A DNA stretch of 64,000 nucleotides from Homalodisca vitripennis (GCF_021130785.1 NC_060214.1:106614001-106678000), one strand, 5' to 3'. Positions 24,526 to 37,365 are shown, counted from the first letter of the stretch. The notes: generated by a model from the sequence alone, not told the origin. Translations and numbers: made by a program.

Positions 24526-24715
24526 TAAATTGTATAAATGGCAATTGCCTTATTTAATTTCAATAAACATTGAATCGCAAAAAGTACTTGCTCCGCCGGG
24601 AGTCGAACCCGGATCTCTCACTTGCCGGGTGAATGTGCTACCATTACACCACAGAGCGCTTACTTTTGGTAAGCTTACTTTAAATAATTTCAATTTATTG
24701 AAATTATTGAAATTG

Positions 24716-24789
<74 letters not shown>

Positions 24790-24836
24790 ATATAATATAT
24801 CTTATGTTATATTATATGAATTTGGTGGTGTTTCTG

Positions 24837-24884
<48 letters not shown>

Positions 24885-24894
24885 GTATATATAT

Positions 24895-24940
<46 letters not shown>
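24473..24940. repeat. Composite TA arrays around a tRNA-like hairpin element
   Basis: Four (TA)n runs (24473-24522, 24720-24786, 24839-24881, 24901-24937) surround a 200-bp core, replacing a short sequence in copy A near 950-970. The core has inverted flanks: TAATTTCAATAAACATTGAA on the left and TTCAATTTATTGAAATTATT on the right. An inner pair is AAAAAGTACTTGCTC against GAGCGCTTACTTTTGG. A tRNA-like sequence lies between them. The open frames at 24331-24979 are translations of the TA runs and are not genes. Confidence 0.75.
24588..24659 (-). repeat. tRNA-like core, not a functional tRNA
   Basis: On the minus strand: an acceptor-like CGCTCTG pairing with CGGAGCA (one mismatch and one G-T), a D arm around GGTGTAATGGTAGC, an anticodon arm TTCAC-CCGGCAA-GTGAG, and a perfect T arm CCGGG-TTCGACT-CCCGG. 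The cloverleaf is nearly complete, but position 33 is C instead of the invariant U. Similar sequences recur at 37384, 38080 and 59385 inside repeats. Best read as a tRNA-derived SINE or MITE. Confidence 0.7.
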
Positions 24941-25826
24941 ATAGCTATATTTTTCTCATATGCAACTAACTTAACATAATTTAGATCAGGGATTCCAACA
25001 TAGACAGAGTCTAATCACTCCGTTAAGGCAAGATGTCAATCACAGTAAGTTCTAAATCTGTTAAACTGCTAACGTCCTGCATCATGATTCAGTCAGTATG
25101 TGATGTGATTACTGTAGCTATGTGAACCTGGCTGGATTGTTACACAATGGTTATACGACTATGATGGGTCGCTCTGTAATCCCAATGAAAACATTTAACT
25201 TTACTAAAACTTTTCTGCACTACTTTTGAATTTACAGGATATTCAGGATGTTTGATGGTAGGGAGTACAAACACTTTCTGCCAAGGCCCTTTGGTAAAGC
25301 CACAGGATGTATAGGATGTACAGTAAGCTATATATCACCTTGGAAGAAGGGAGCTCCCACTCTCCAACAATCATCCTTTGCCATAAACGAGACGTTTCAG
25401 TTAATTTACTATATAGATTAATATTTGTGCTGCTCCAGGACATTTATCTTAAAAGGACTTATAACATTTACTCCAAAGCTATAGAACATAATTAACTAGT
25501 ACGAAAATACTTTAAATTAAGGTATGAGAACTGCAACAATATGATTATAAAACAAATGAAATAAACATAAACGTATTCAGTCAAACAATTAAATTGAAAA
25601 GTTAAAATTAGTATACAAATCTCACTTATTCAACCACTCAAGTCACCCGCCAAAACACACATAGACAAGCTTGAACAGTGAACAATCTATTGAAAACTGA
25701 TTAACGATGGATAGGTATAGTAAATAGAGAAGCTCTACCGCGTGCAGGTTACACTTTGGTCGCCCAAGAGACACATAGTTTATGCTGTACCCAATGTAGG
25801 ATCTCCTGGAAAATTACAAACAAACT

Positions 25827-25897
25827 TTGCTGGAATGATTTAGTAGCTGAGTTGTTAGCGTATCAGATTGTGACCCCAGGGCCCCGGAATCGATTCC
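25827..25897 (+). repeat. tRNA-like sequence, probable SINE head (copy B)
   Basis: Copy B counterpart of 10708-10778. It keeps TAGCTGAGTTGTTAGCG and GGAATCGATTCCCAC, the latter closer to a B box than in copy A. Confidence 0.45.
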
Positions 25898-27439
25898 CAC
25901 TTCGAGCATACATTTTTGTACGCTATAAAATTATCGTATGAGCCCAACCTAAGGCTAACGCTCAATTCAAAAATCCACAAAAATGTTCGAGAACTACGTA
26001 CGTGCATAAAATGTGTTACTTTCCAAGTATAGAACCAATAACTCGTTCAGGTTCTCTTTTAAAAAATACAATATTAATGCTGAAAATATCGCATTTTCAT
26101 CGTGCACGATCGCGTGGAGCGAAACGTATTCCTCTTAGAGCCTACAGAATTACAAAGAGTTTTCGGACGCGGCTATGTGAATTTTACTCGATTTAAAGAG
26201 ATAACAACAAGACAAAGCTGCTGGAGCTGCACGGGGTTATGAAAATCATCCATCCTTTCTTCGTGTAAGAACAAATTTAATTATTTCTTATTCACATTTT
26301 ACTATATAAAAATTTACGTATATAAAAAATAAAATTTTTATAGGAAGCGTGAAATTGATGACTGGTCCGGTTGCTCCTTACTGAGTGAAAGAAAAGATTT
26401 TTCTCTTCGATAACATTTCTCTCTAAAGTAAGCGAGACAGTGTGTTGCGTAGCAAGCTCCGCTGAAATTACATGCAAAAATACGTAGTTCAGTTTTCTAT
26501 CGAGATATCTATGAAAATACGAATAGATAGAAGAGGAAATTTGCCATGATAGGAATGAAAGGATTCGCTGACTATCAGCCATATCATATATACAGACATC
26601 TACCGCCATCACACTCCACGTTGTCTATGTATAAATAAAGTTTTATTCAAAATTTCAAATTTACAAATAAATCTTTTCTCGATATACCCTCTTGGATGCA
26701 GACAGTAATACAAATAGGCATATAAAAAAAACATTCTTGTGAACCTCAAAAAATGGCAAAATATGAAAGACTTCAAGTTCATGGTCACAATAAGTTCTGG
26801 AGATGTCCTGCGGAATTGTCGCTAATACCCAGCTGAATCCCATTGAGGGAAATGCGTCATAATCGACCTCGTGACGTGCTTGTGACGTCAGCAACATCAC
26901 AATGAAATGTAATGCAAAATATCAAGTCAATAGTCAACTTGTTTTCGATGTGACGTGCTGAGAGGTAGACTAACAGAGAAAAGTAACATTTCCTCCTAAA
27001 TGATAACATAAAATCAAAAGCAAAAGTCGTAAATATTTCAAAACGCTTTTATATTTCCTTTCTTAAATGCTTCTTTTTTAATGTTTCTATTTAAAATATT
27101 TATTTCAATATTGCTAAAAACTTCTCAACCATTTATACAAAATTATTTTTCTTACAGTTAAAGAATAGCTCTAATTATATGCCAGCAAGGAATAACGACT
27201 GGTGGTGTTTCTCATTTTTCTCAAAGCAGGTCACTTAATGTTCTCTTCTAGGACGAAAGTAGGAGGGATTCTCTGATTACTTTCTTATCTTTATTTCAAT
27301 AATCATTCTTTCCAACATCTTCCTTTAAATATTCTAGCGTATAAAGACTGTATCCAATATCCTGAATTATTTTATCCTGTACATCTCAATTAAATCTTAT
27401 ATAACAATTTATGTACACTTTAATTGAATTAGTAATATC

Positions 27440-27780
27440 AAGAAGAGAAAGAACGGCCGAAAGACTTGAAAAGTTTACATAAACTTTCATTTCTATATAG
27501 GCAACACTGGATGGCCATTAGTGAACATTTTACATTGTTCTTGGAGATCCATAAAAAAAAAACAAAATAAATTTTAATCATATCTCGGTTTAAAATGATT
27601 GACACATGTCGTCTAATTATGAGTTCAGTGACAATGAATGGACTCCACAGGGGTTGGCTGAGCGTTTGCTTCCTCCGTACGATATCACGAGAACTTTTAG
27701 TAAACTTGAAATTTTGCATTAATGTTCAGCGAAGTTTAAAAACACGGCTCATAGTGAAATTTACTCTTATCGTGTAAATG
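27440..27780 (+). repeat. Dispersed repeat R1 (copy B)
   Basis: Copy B counterpart of 12270-12660, with the same landmarks (TCATTTCTATATAGGCAACA, GTGAACATTTTACATTG, AACTTGAAATTTTGCATTAA). Confidence 0.6.
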
Positions 27781-28102
27781 TATTCCGTTATGTTTCTGCA
27801 TAACAACCAATATTCCACACCCAAGTGCCGAAACCCGACAATAAGAGCTTTATTTTATCGGGATGATGACTTTTACGTTGGTTTTCATCAAAATTTCTGC
27901 AACTAAAATGTTTGCTGTTTGGCAATAGCCCCTGGTGTTTTTTAAACGTGAAACTATTGATAGAATTGTATATCTTGAGAATTAACAGGTGCGAATTTTC
28001 GTTTGTAGGCATACACAATTGCGTCTATTGTGAGGTCACATCATACCAGTCATCACGTCTAGCACATCACTAGGTTCATCATTTGTTACAAAAGTTCAAT
28101 GT

Positions 28103-28172
28103 CTCGACTTGGATTCGAACCTCGGTTTTCGCGTGTTATGCTTCAGTGCTAACCATTCGAATGTCAGAGACG
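28103..28172 (-). repeat. tRNA-like sequence, minus strand (copy B)
   Basis: Counterpart of 12950-13024. It keeps the B-box core GGTTCGAATCC and the A-box-like GAATGGTTAGCACTG on the minus strand. Confidence 0.5.
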
Positions 28173-29960
28173 AATGACTTCCTTTGACCATACTTGTCCT
28201 TTCTACTGGTCTTTTATAACCTCATATAGGCTTAAGTGCTTGAATAGATGTACCGGAAAAAAGAATTATCTTTCACACTTAAAACACATTCTTCATTATT
28301 TTTATTACATTTCGAAGTACTTTTTTCCCACCGAAGAGATTGGAGGAATGGAAGTAACTAAAATAGAAGAAGCAACAATAGACTAAAATGTGCCGGAAAC
28401 GATTGTTAGGAGTTTAACACTGAGTTGCAAACAAAACAGGATCGCTCACGCAGAGATCTGACAGTATTGTGGTCGAGCTCGGGGCAATTATAGCGGCGTG
28501 ATTTGCGAGTCAAACTTTGCTCGTTTGCCGCCAATTGGAACTTTTATTGCCCTTTCGACCTCCGCAGTTTGGCAGGTTGCCGTTTTCGCGCACTTTCGCT
28601 TTACAATATTACCCAATTCATTTGCTTCAGATGAATAATTAAGAAACACTTAAAAAAGAAAGGGTATTTTAATTAGGTGTATAATTATTTCTTTTTTGGC
28701 TTGCAGAAAGATACGATTTAATTTATTTCTGAATGGCTACTTTTTTTGTTCATCACCGACCTATAATTAAGACTAGACCATTTTTAAATCGTATCTCAAG
28801 TATCAAAACCCGCCAGCCATGAATTGTTGTTCTATAATAAAACAATCAATCAGAGAATATAACATGCTCTTCCAACCTTTAAAATGATGCTTCATGTTCC
28901 GTAAGTTTGATAATTTTATTTCCTCCCCGAGCACTTCATTTATTTATAATTGTGATATTACGTATACAATTTAAAAAATCTATCCTAGTAAGTTTCTCAC
29001 AATACGTATGGGGAAGGAAGAATGTTTCAAATCTTTTCCAGGTTTCAAAATTATTTTCGATTAGAGGATTATCGGCTTTATATAATAGCTTGCATTCAAA
29101 TTAAAAAATTACCTACAAAAAGACGAGATATAATGACATAATCTAGTTTACATTTCATTATCAATATCACTGAATATTATCAAGCTACCACGTTAAACAC
29201 AAGTTCCCCACTCAGGAATCTATACATACACGTGTGAAAAATATTTTATTCACTGGACTATTAATACAAGCACAGTTTATATTGTAATAATAAATATTAT
29301 GTTAATAAGTTCATCCTTGCTAAGGTAGCATCTACAGTTCACCCCAAATTATCGTTACAGCTTACAGTTTAAGTACGCCTTAGTGTTGGCATACTGGCAG
29401 AGATGAATTAAGTTTGGAACTTTACCAAGTTTTCCGAGTTACGCAATTCATGAGGTAATTTATCTTTAATGTTCTCAGACATAGAATAACACTTTTTGAC
29501 AGTAATTTCTTGCTGATATATCTAAACTTCCAGCTTCTTAAAGCAACCTTGTTATTATAATTGTATCACTCGCTAGTAGTAATGTCTAATGAAATAACTT
29601 TTACATTTTAAAACTGAATTAATTTAATCATTATGTAGCGAACACCTAATTTTTTAATAAAAAACATTTAGACCCCTTTAGCTTTTTGTAATCCCTCATC
29701 AATTACAATAAATACCGTATTCCAGGAGCTTAATTAACCCCCCCCTCGAATGAGTTATTGGTTCGAGTACAGACAAATAGACATATTACTGGAATGTTTA
29801 ATTATTTTACCACAAATTCAATAATGTTCTATGACCATGCGAAAGATACACTGGTATATCATGTCTCTAGGACATTTCTTTCGTGAGTTATCGCATAGAG
29901 GGACAAACAACGGCACGGTTCTGTCGTTGGTCCTTTCAGAAATAGTGCCACTATATGCCC

Positions 29961-30092
29961 AGATATGTCAAGAACCTGCACTCTAAACTGCTCCAAAATA
30001 TGTCAAGATCCTGCACTCTAAACTGATCTAAGAAATGCCAATATCCGGCACTATCCAAACAGTGCCAAGATACGTCATGATCCGGTGCTCTA
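29961..30092 (+). repeat. 35-bp minisatellite, about 4 units (copy B)
   Basis: Starts with the same flank as copy A (CACTATATGCCCAGATATG) and ends at the same flank (CTATAAACATGCTTCA), but holds only about 130 bp: two normal units and two decayed terminal units. Confidence 0.9.
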
Positions 30093-30919
30093 TAAACATG
30101 CTTCATTTGTATATGAGAAACACTGATTTTGATGGCTTTTTGATGAGAGGTGACTGACCAGTGACGAATATTTTACATTGGTCTTATGGATAACCATGAT
30201 GGCAACGGGAAAAAAATCAGAATAAATAAATTTGTAAGCAAACAATACAATCATATGAGGTTTCAATATGTGACATTCAGGATGAAAGCGACAGGTGCTG
30301 TGGTATACCCCCTACTCTTAAATATTAAATGTAACGATCCCATGTTCATATTTTCAAATTTCAAATGTAAGAATGTTGGCTTTTTCAAATTGTAGAGTAA
30401 AAAGTGAAAATATAAACAACTAAAAAGTTAGTGTTAATTGTCGTTACAAGATTTTACTTCAACGTACTCTCTCATTGCAGTACACTCACTAGCTAACCAG
30501 GAAATGGAGAACCTAGTTTCGGGTATCTTACGCTTAGCACCAATTTTAAATGTAATAATAACTTATTGATAATATAACAAACTAGTGCTAATTGTTTTGT
30601 CTTAGTTTTGTTTACATCTCACTCCAATTCAAAATTGTTTTATATTCCAATACATTATATAAATATAAAATAAATTGACATAATGTGTAAAATATTATAT
30701 GCTATATACTTCTGATACACGAAAATCATAATATAGGGCTACATCGATGGATTTCATTAAAAGTAAGGTCGTGAGTTAAAAAATGAAAATACAAACCGTT
30801 TCATTGAACACTCTAGTATTTGTTGTGTGTATAAAATATCTACTGAAGCACTGACTGTAATTTTAAATTGTATAAATAATTTATCGCAGTATCTGTATCA
30901 CATCATATCTATATTATGT

Positions 30920-30930
30920 ACACACACACA

Positions 30931-30974
<44 letters not shown>
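30920..30974. repeat. (CA)n microsatellite at the end of copy B
   Basis: About 27 CA dinucleotides with one interruption, at the right boundary of the A/B similarity. Confidence 0.95.
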
Positions 30975-30977
<3 letters not shown>

Positions 30978-32505
30978 TGTATATATACATATAAATTTTA
31001 CCTAATCAATCTATAAATTCGCTTTCACACTTAATGTAAAAATTTTAACACAATTATAATAATTAAAACCTGTAAAGGTATTCCTAGTATGAGAAAAAGG
31101 AAGTAGCACATTCTTGGACAAGAAGAGGGAACATATTCCAATAAAGTCAAGATGGCAGCGCAGCGAGACGTCATTGATATGGAGATCAGTCTCTGAACCA
31201 CTCCTGCAGTCTCTTGTCGCTGACAACGGAAAATATTTTTGTTTTACGATACGTTTTGATAATATCTCGTCTTCAACACGTGTGAGGAAAGATTTAGCTG
31301 AATATTTTCTGTACCAACACAGCACAAAAGAAGGTGACTTCTAACAGCATTGGACAGATTTATGGAACCCTAGTTGACTAATCTATGGTTTGTTCTAAAA
31401 GGTTTAATATCTATTCTAATCTATATATAAGTCTATATGGATACATACAACATACATGGTATATCTATCACGTATATTTTTACGAGGATGTATCCTCAGA
31501 TCCGTGCATACATCACCCATACTAACACAAGCAACCTAATATTGATTACATCTCAACAACTCCAAAAGTTACAAATGCTCGTCGGAGTAAGCGGTCACCT
31601 CACCTTCCATATTTAAAGCTAACCAGACTTGGAAATCGTCGTTTACAAAGAAGAGTCAATTGGCTTTTACTTTCTTCTGGAAGATTCATAGAATTTCGGA
31701 AACTAGTAATTTTTTCGGCCAAAACAACTATGCTGCGTTTCGTAATAGGAAAAACTGTAAATATGAATGTTTTTAAATGGAATTTCCGATTAAATTCCTT
31801 AGTGAAAAAACGATTGATCAATTCACCACGCTCGAAGAGACGAAAAATTTAAAAATCTTAGGACCATATTTCAGATGCCAATTATTGTTTTGTCAGAAAC
31901 ATTACAATTTTACATAAAAATTTGAAAAAGTTTTACAATCATGTTTTATAAAATAAAACAACTTTTCTTTAATCAAAATTTCTCATATATACAACAAAAC
32001 ATAAGTACGGAAATTTTGTTTTTTTGCATTTCTCCTTTTACTTATTATGTTATGTAATATTAAATATAAACTAAACATTCACAAAGAAACATTTAATTTT
32101 CATTTAACAGTTGAATCTAATTCTTGGAAAGGTTGCACGGGTTATCTATAATAATACGTCTTAAAACATGTAGGAGCAATGATGTGTACTTTGCTTCAAT
32201 CTCAATTTTTTTCTTAATTCTACATTTCCGTCATCCTAGTATATACCTCGATTCAGAAACTTGGTAAAAACAATAAAATCCACACCTTTTCAGAGAAGAA
32301 ATTCAAATTTTTTTAGAAACTAGTGTTAAACGCATTCTGAAAGAAAACAGAAATTCCAAAAACTACCAAAGAAAGAAGAATCGTTCAACTTTGATATCCT
32401 GTTCAAAACGTGTTTTACTTCTTAGATGCTAAAATAATTAACATCTTTTAAATATGAGTACATTAAGAATAAAGTATACTTTTTAATTAGTTACTTACTC
32501 ATTTT
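30975..32505. other. Gene-free stretch between duplications B and C
   Basis: No supported gene. 31100-31345 has above-average GC and overlapping frames on both strands (76 and 104 codons) without a recognisable domain; an unrecognised exon cannot be excluded. 31600-31850 is similar in character. Confidence 0.4.
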
Positions 32506-34179
32506 ACGACAGCGGTGTCTTGCTCAACTTTCCATCATTGGACAAGCGACTCGTGAAGCTGACGTCATTAAAACTCTATTTCAGAAACATCACTTCCCAC
32601 CATCTACTCAGGCCATGCTTGTCTAAGTCACTGTATAGAGGTGACAAAGAAAAGTATGACCCTGTTCCCTATCTGATTTTCTCGTGTTTTATCTTAGTTG
32701 AAATATAATTACGCCCGTATTAATCCCTTAATTCGTGTTTGATTAAGTAATTTAGAGCCCGTTAAAAATTTCTTATATTTTATTTCATCATTTCACATTG
32801 AAATTGATGACTCTTCTATGCAAATATATTGTCTATAACGTTTCAGATAAATCATCAGCCTATAGATAAATCCGTTTCTTCACTTTTTTACGCAAAATTC
32901 AGATAAATGGTGTCACGAGATATTATTGTTTAAAAATAAACATTACTGTTTTAATAGAACATCAACATAATCAAATTTTACTAATCACGCCATGACGGGA
33001 AGTTGGTGAGAAGCGGTATCATGTGATTTTAATTTGTAAGTGATAGTATAATTTGTATTAAATATAGGTGGGGAAGCTTCTAGTAATACAGTTGAACATA
33101 AATATTGTGAAGTCTTTATTTAATATTATTAATAATTACATGTGCGTGGGTGCTAAACAACATTTATGATTTGAAATAATTAGTTAATAGTAATCATTTA
33201 ATTAGCAGATATACTTATTAATTAATGTAAAACTAATACATTTAAAGATATGAATATAGTAATCAATTAATCATTTAAACACGTCTTAAGTATATAAAAA
33301 ATCAATATAATAACAGTCTGTGGCAGTAGAAGATTAGTACTGTATTGTGGTGTAAGACGAAAGACTCAGTTGAGCTCTAAGGAGCAATAACAGGAACATG
33401 AAAACCCAAGTGACCGATAAGTTTAACACACCGACGTGACGTCACCATACAGCAGTTTGTGGAAGAGCTCGAGGACGTGAGTTTTTATTTTTGTCAGCAA
33501 GGCAGTTATCTCAACAGACGATCAACACAACGTACAACATAGCTTAAAAAATTGCAGACCAGTTGTAATAAACACTTATTTTGAAAGCTGAGTTTAGCTC
33601 AAGTTCATGTTACTCTTAGTGAAGCGTCTAAAATCTGCTAAAAATAAACTCTTTACGTCGTTTCAACATCAGAGACATCAAGAATACAAAATATAGTGTA
33701 ATATATGCGACTAGGAGTCAAGCCTATGACAGCGTCATATTTTAGAAAGGTGAACTGAAACTGAACTCAACACTGACATTCATTCAACCCTTTCCACAAT
33801 TTACTGTCACACACAACGGCTTTTTGGCAGCTTTTGAAGCTTGTGTTAATTATGATTGTGGTAAATTTACCACACTATCAATGAATATTCAAATCATCTT
33901 TAACAAGAAAAATTTACAATACTATTAACAATTTCATACTGTAACCATTTATTATGATATCAATTGTGCATTCTACCATTTTGTATTCCATATAAGAGGA
34001 TCAGTTTTACCATATAAAGAGAAAATGTAATACCTCCTGACATAATCATGTTCTCTGACTTAATTTTATCTGAATTATTAAATACATAAAGAATATATCT
34101 ACAAATATAAGAAATCTGTAGTAATTCTGAAAGCATTTTTGTTCTGAGAAGGCTATAACAGTTTAATTTTTATGTGTTA

Positions 34180-34440
34180 CCATGATATCTCGAGATAAAA
34201 TGATTTCTGACTTGAAATTAACTTTAAGCTTAATTTCTGTACAGGCAAAACTAAGATGGAGCATTTCCACAGAATTTAGCTGAAAGTCAGTGAATATTTT
34301 GACATTAGTCATGGGCAACGAGATATGATAGCAACGATGGCAATGATGGAAAAAACAATGATGGCAACGAGAAATTCAGAGAATAAATAAATCTGTACAC
34401 AACGTGAGTACAGACATATGGCAATATAAAAATATCACAC
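34180..34440 (+). repeat. Dispersed repeat R1 copy
   Basis: Landmarks are CATGATATCTCGAGATAAAA, TTTCTGTACAGGCAAAACTA, GTGAATATTTTGACATTAGT, GATGGCAACGAGAAATTCAG and AATAAATAAATCTGTACAC. A short internal duplication of the GATGGCAA segment is present at 34325-34370. Confidence 0.65.
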
Positions 34441-34517
34441 AGTAACATAAAAAATAAAAATTAACGTACTATTTTTTAGATGAAAAATTATTTTCTCTCA
34501 ATCTTAAATCTGGTGTA

Positions 34518-34570
<53 letters not shown>

Positions 34571-34748
34571 GAAATAATAAATATATATATATATATTTAC
34601 AAATATATTTACTAAATGCAGAAAATAAATGCGCAGAGGCTTCTTTAAACGATAAAAGAAAAAATACTTCATATAATCCTTTAATATTTCGACGAATTTC
34701 GTTCTCAAAAAGGATAAAAATATGTATGCAAGCAAAGAATTAAAGTCT

Positions 34749-34789
<41 letters not shown>
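34518..34789. repeat. (TA)n microsatellites, two runs
   Basis: TA runs at 34518-34567 and 34750-34789 with AT-rich sequence between. The open frames that overlap them are repeat translations. Confidence 0.95.
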
Positions 34790-34793
<4 letters not shown>

Positions 34794-35399
34794 CACAATA
34801 ACAAGAGTAAATGTCTCAAATTACGTGCTTGCCCAATGTTTACGTTTTTAACATTGTTGTTTATACATTGTAAGTCAATTTTATCAGAAGAAAAACAATG
34901 TTTAACGAGCAACTGCCTTTCATTGGGAAACTTCTGATCTTTGTTGGAAAGCAGGCCTTTACGCGGCAGCGTTGGATAAAGTAAAATACAAAGCAAAACG
35001 ATCAAAACGAGCGAAATCGCTGCGGCAGGCCAGTGTTATGGTCACAAGAGAACAATAAAAGACAACAATGTTGTAGGCCTTTTAGTTATTGGTTTCATTC
35101 CTCATTTCCAAATGATTGTATTCCTTTTTTGTCTCCCTTTCACCTATTATTTTGCAAGAAGTCATTAAATGACTTGTTTCATTGCCTAATGATCACAATT
35201 TAGCCATACAAATCATTAGGAAAATAAAAGGATAACAAGATTTTTCACATTTTTCCAAAGTGTTTGTTACAAAAATAGAACACCACGTTTCGAAGATTTG
35301 AACCTAACCACCCCTTAATGAGTCAAAAAACTTCAGGCGTAACATCAAGCAAGCACAAAATAATTATAACTAATCAAAGTGCACTATAGCAATGACCTC

Positions 35400-35604
35400 T
35401 ACAAAATCACGTCGAGCGTGGCTGCTGCTTGGATAGGTGACCGCTGAGCGATCCTGTCCTTGAAAGCGGCCCGCCTGCTCGGCCATTGGTGGTGGTTCGG
35501 AAGTCACCTTTAAGCCGTTGGTCCCCAGTGTTAGATAGGGCTTCTTAGCCCTAACTTCGCCTGGTAAAATAAGACATTCTTTACTTTTTACTTTTTTACT
35601 TTTT
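35400..35604 (+). mobile_element. 5S rRNA-derived SINE (SINE3-like)
   Basis: CACGTCGAGCGTGG, then CTTGGATAGGTGACCGCTGA, closely follows the second half of 5S rRNA (box A/C promoter region), from which SINE3 elements take their internal polymerase III promoter. A GC-rich body follows, then TTAGCCCTAACTTCGCC and a 3' tail of short ACTTTTT-type repeats (35580-35604). The 5' half of 5S is missing, so the copy is truncated. I see no clear target duplication. The minus-strand frame at 35370-35675 is an artefact of the GC-rich body. Confidence 0.75.
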
Positions 35605-36599
35605 AATTTGGTACAGCATTTTAATACATTATAAAATCCGTATGAACATGAAATGATACAAAGGTGGAAATGCATAATATCTGAGATCCGTCCACAATTT
35701 TATTGTGGTTGATAAACTCAACTGCTACGTATACCGTATGCAAAAAGCTATCTTTATTAATGCCCTTTAAATTACTATGTAGTTCAAAAATGCGATTGGA
35801 CTCTAAGAGTCGTACAGTGAACTATAAACTCCAAAAAATAATTATTCTCACCTAGTATGGAGCAGACGATCGTGCTCAATGTGTACATTTTTAACTATGA
35901 ATTAGCTCTCATTTCCAAATATCTATGTACATGAAATGTTATCTTTCTTCAAAAATAGGCCCGATAATTACTTTTACTTAGGTTATCACACTCAGTATTC
36001 TCCCTTTCCTCTCAAATAAAATTAATTAATTTACACGTTTACCTATAAATATATTTATGTTTTTTGGAATAACATAAATATTAGTCATTAAGATTGGTTT
36101 TGTGTAGAACTTCATATCAGTTAATAGTTATTATTTAAACTTGTTTATATGAAGATCATTTTTAAGATCAAATATTTTAATAGGTACCGTATGCAGGACT
36201 ATTGCATGACACGAGGTTTACAACGTTCAAGCTATAAACACTTAAACTTATTAGAATTGAACAAAGTGAATAAAAAGAGCAGGGACGAAGACTTTGTTTT
36301 CCTTTGATGTAATTCCCTTGTGTACTCGCCACTGGTCGCTTCAGTACTGTCTCGTGTCCTCTTTGCTTGTGTCAAGTCCAGTACAGGTCACCATTTGACA
36401 AAGAGATTTAAGTTCCATTTAAATGCAATAAATGAAGGGTGTTTCCGGAGAAAATTTGACTAAACTTCATCATACAGTATTTAATCAAACACATTTGTTT
36501 TTAGTTCAAACGTAACATAAAATTATCGAAAATGCGAATCATTTATTTTTCGTACTTAGAATTAACTCATTTTCTTACCATATTCTATCGCTGTTAAAT

Positions 36600-36700
36600 A
36601 TGTGGCTGAGCGTCAGCGAAGCTTATCATTCGAGGAACTCTAAAAGGTCATTTCCGTCTTTCCACCTGATGTCTTGAGAACGAAATGACCTATAGATTAA
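36600..36700 (+). repeat. Dispersed repeat R1, 5' part (copy C)
   Basis: GGCTGAGCGTCAGCGAAGCT, TTATCATTCGAGG, CATTTCCGTCTTTCCACC, GAGAACGAAATGACC. Matched in copy D at about 58550-58640. Confidence 0.65.
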
Positions 36701-37019
36701 AAAAGGCAACTTTGACTTCATTGTATTTTTAGTTGCTCATTCCGATGATAGCATCAAAAAAATAATATAAAATTGTTTACATATTAAAATTGTATGCAAA
36801 AGGGAGAAAATAAATAAAAATTATAAAAAATTTATATTAAATTTTCATAAATTTTTTATAAGAATCCAAAAATACACAAATGTATTTTTTGTATTTATTT
36901 CTGTTTATTGGTTATTTATCTTCAATACAAAATAAAAGTAACAAGTATGACCTCAAATAAGGAAAACGTAAGGAATAGGAAACTAAAACTCTGCATTTAT
37001 GCACTAACATGCTTAGCAC

Positions 37020-37270
37020 TCTTGGGTATGGCAATGCGCCAGACCCTTTAGCACTAAAAGGCCAAGTACTTTTTTTGTAAGTTGCTACGGCTTCACAGTA
37101 CCTCAGCTCATAGTGCCAAGCTCGTAGCGCTACAGTTATTTGAAGGTGCTATGAGCGGGGATGCGATTGTTTATTCGGTTGTGTTGGCGCTGTGAGCACC
37201 TAGCCAATTCTCACCTACACTGTGAGCAAACTGTGAGTGCTGTGAGATTAGTCACTATGACCCACCACCA
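37020..37270. other. GC-rich patch, possible small DNA transposon
   Basis: A 250-bp patch of near-balanced composition in AT-rich surroundings, with repeated words (GCTATGAG, GCTGTGAGCACC, CTGTGAGTGCTGTGAG) and no coding frame. No corresponding sequence is evident in copy D. The right edge (GACCCACCACCA) recalls hAT termini, but no inverted partner is found, so the class is open. Confidence 0.3.
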
Positions 37271-37365
37271 AATAAGTTAACAAGAAAGAGTCCAAATATC
37301 TTTGTTAACAAGAAATTTTCAATTATAAATATAAAAGAGTAAAATTTTATTTATGTAAGATTGAT

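Larger units (their letters stand above)
23521..30925 (+). repeat. Segmental duplication, copy B
   Basis: Direct-orientation partner of 1-17245, without the LTR element (empty site near 25330-25333) and with a contracted minisatellite, but with a 0.47 kb TA-rich insertion at 24473-24940. No host gene is visible in either copy. Substitutions are frequent enough that the duplication predates the LTR insertion. Confidence 0.9.

Noticed and set aside
24588..24659. A functional tRNA gene on the minus strand
   Set aside because: The cloverleaf is good, but position 33 is C, the acceptor has mismatches, the core is absent from copy A, and relatives lie inside repeats at 37384, 38080 and 59385.
24331..24979. 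Tyrosine/isoleucine-rich proteins of 65 and 149 codons
   Set aside because: Translations of the TA runs and the tRNA-like core.
31011..31344. Overlapping frames on both strands (76 and 104 codons) as a gene
   Set aside because: No known domain or motif, opposite frames of similar length, and no conserved copy for comparison. It could be an exon, but nothing supports it.
35370..35675. A 101-codon minus-strand protein
   Set aside because: It lies across the 5S-derived SINE; the frame is open only because the SINE body is GC-rich.
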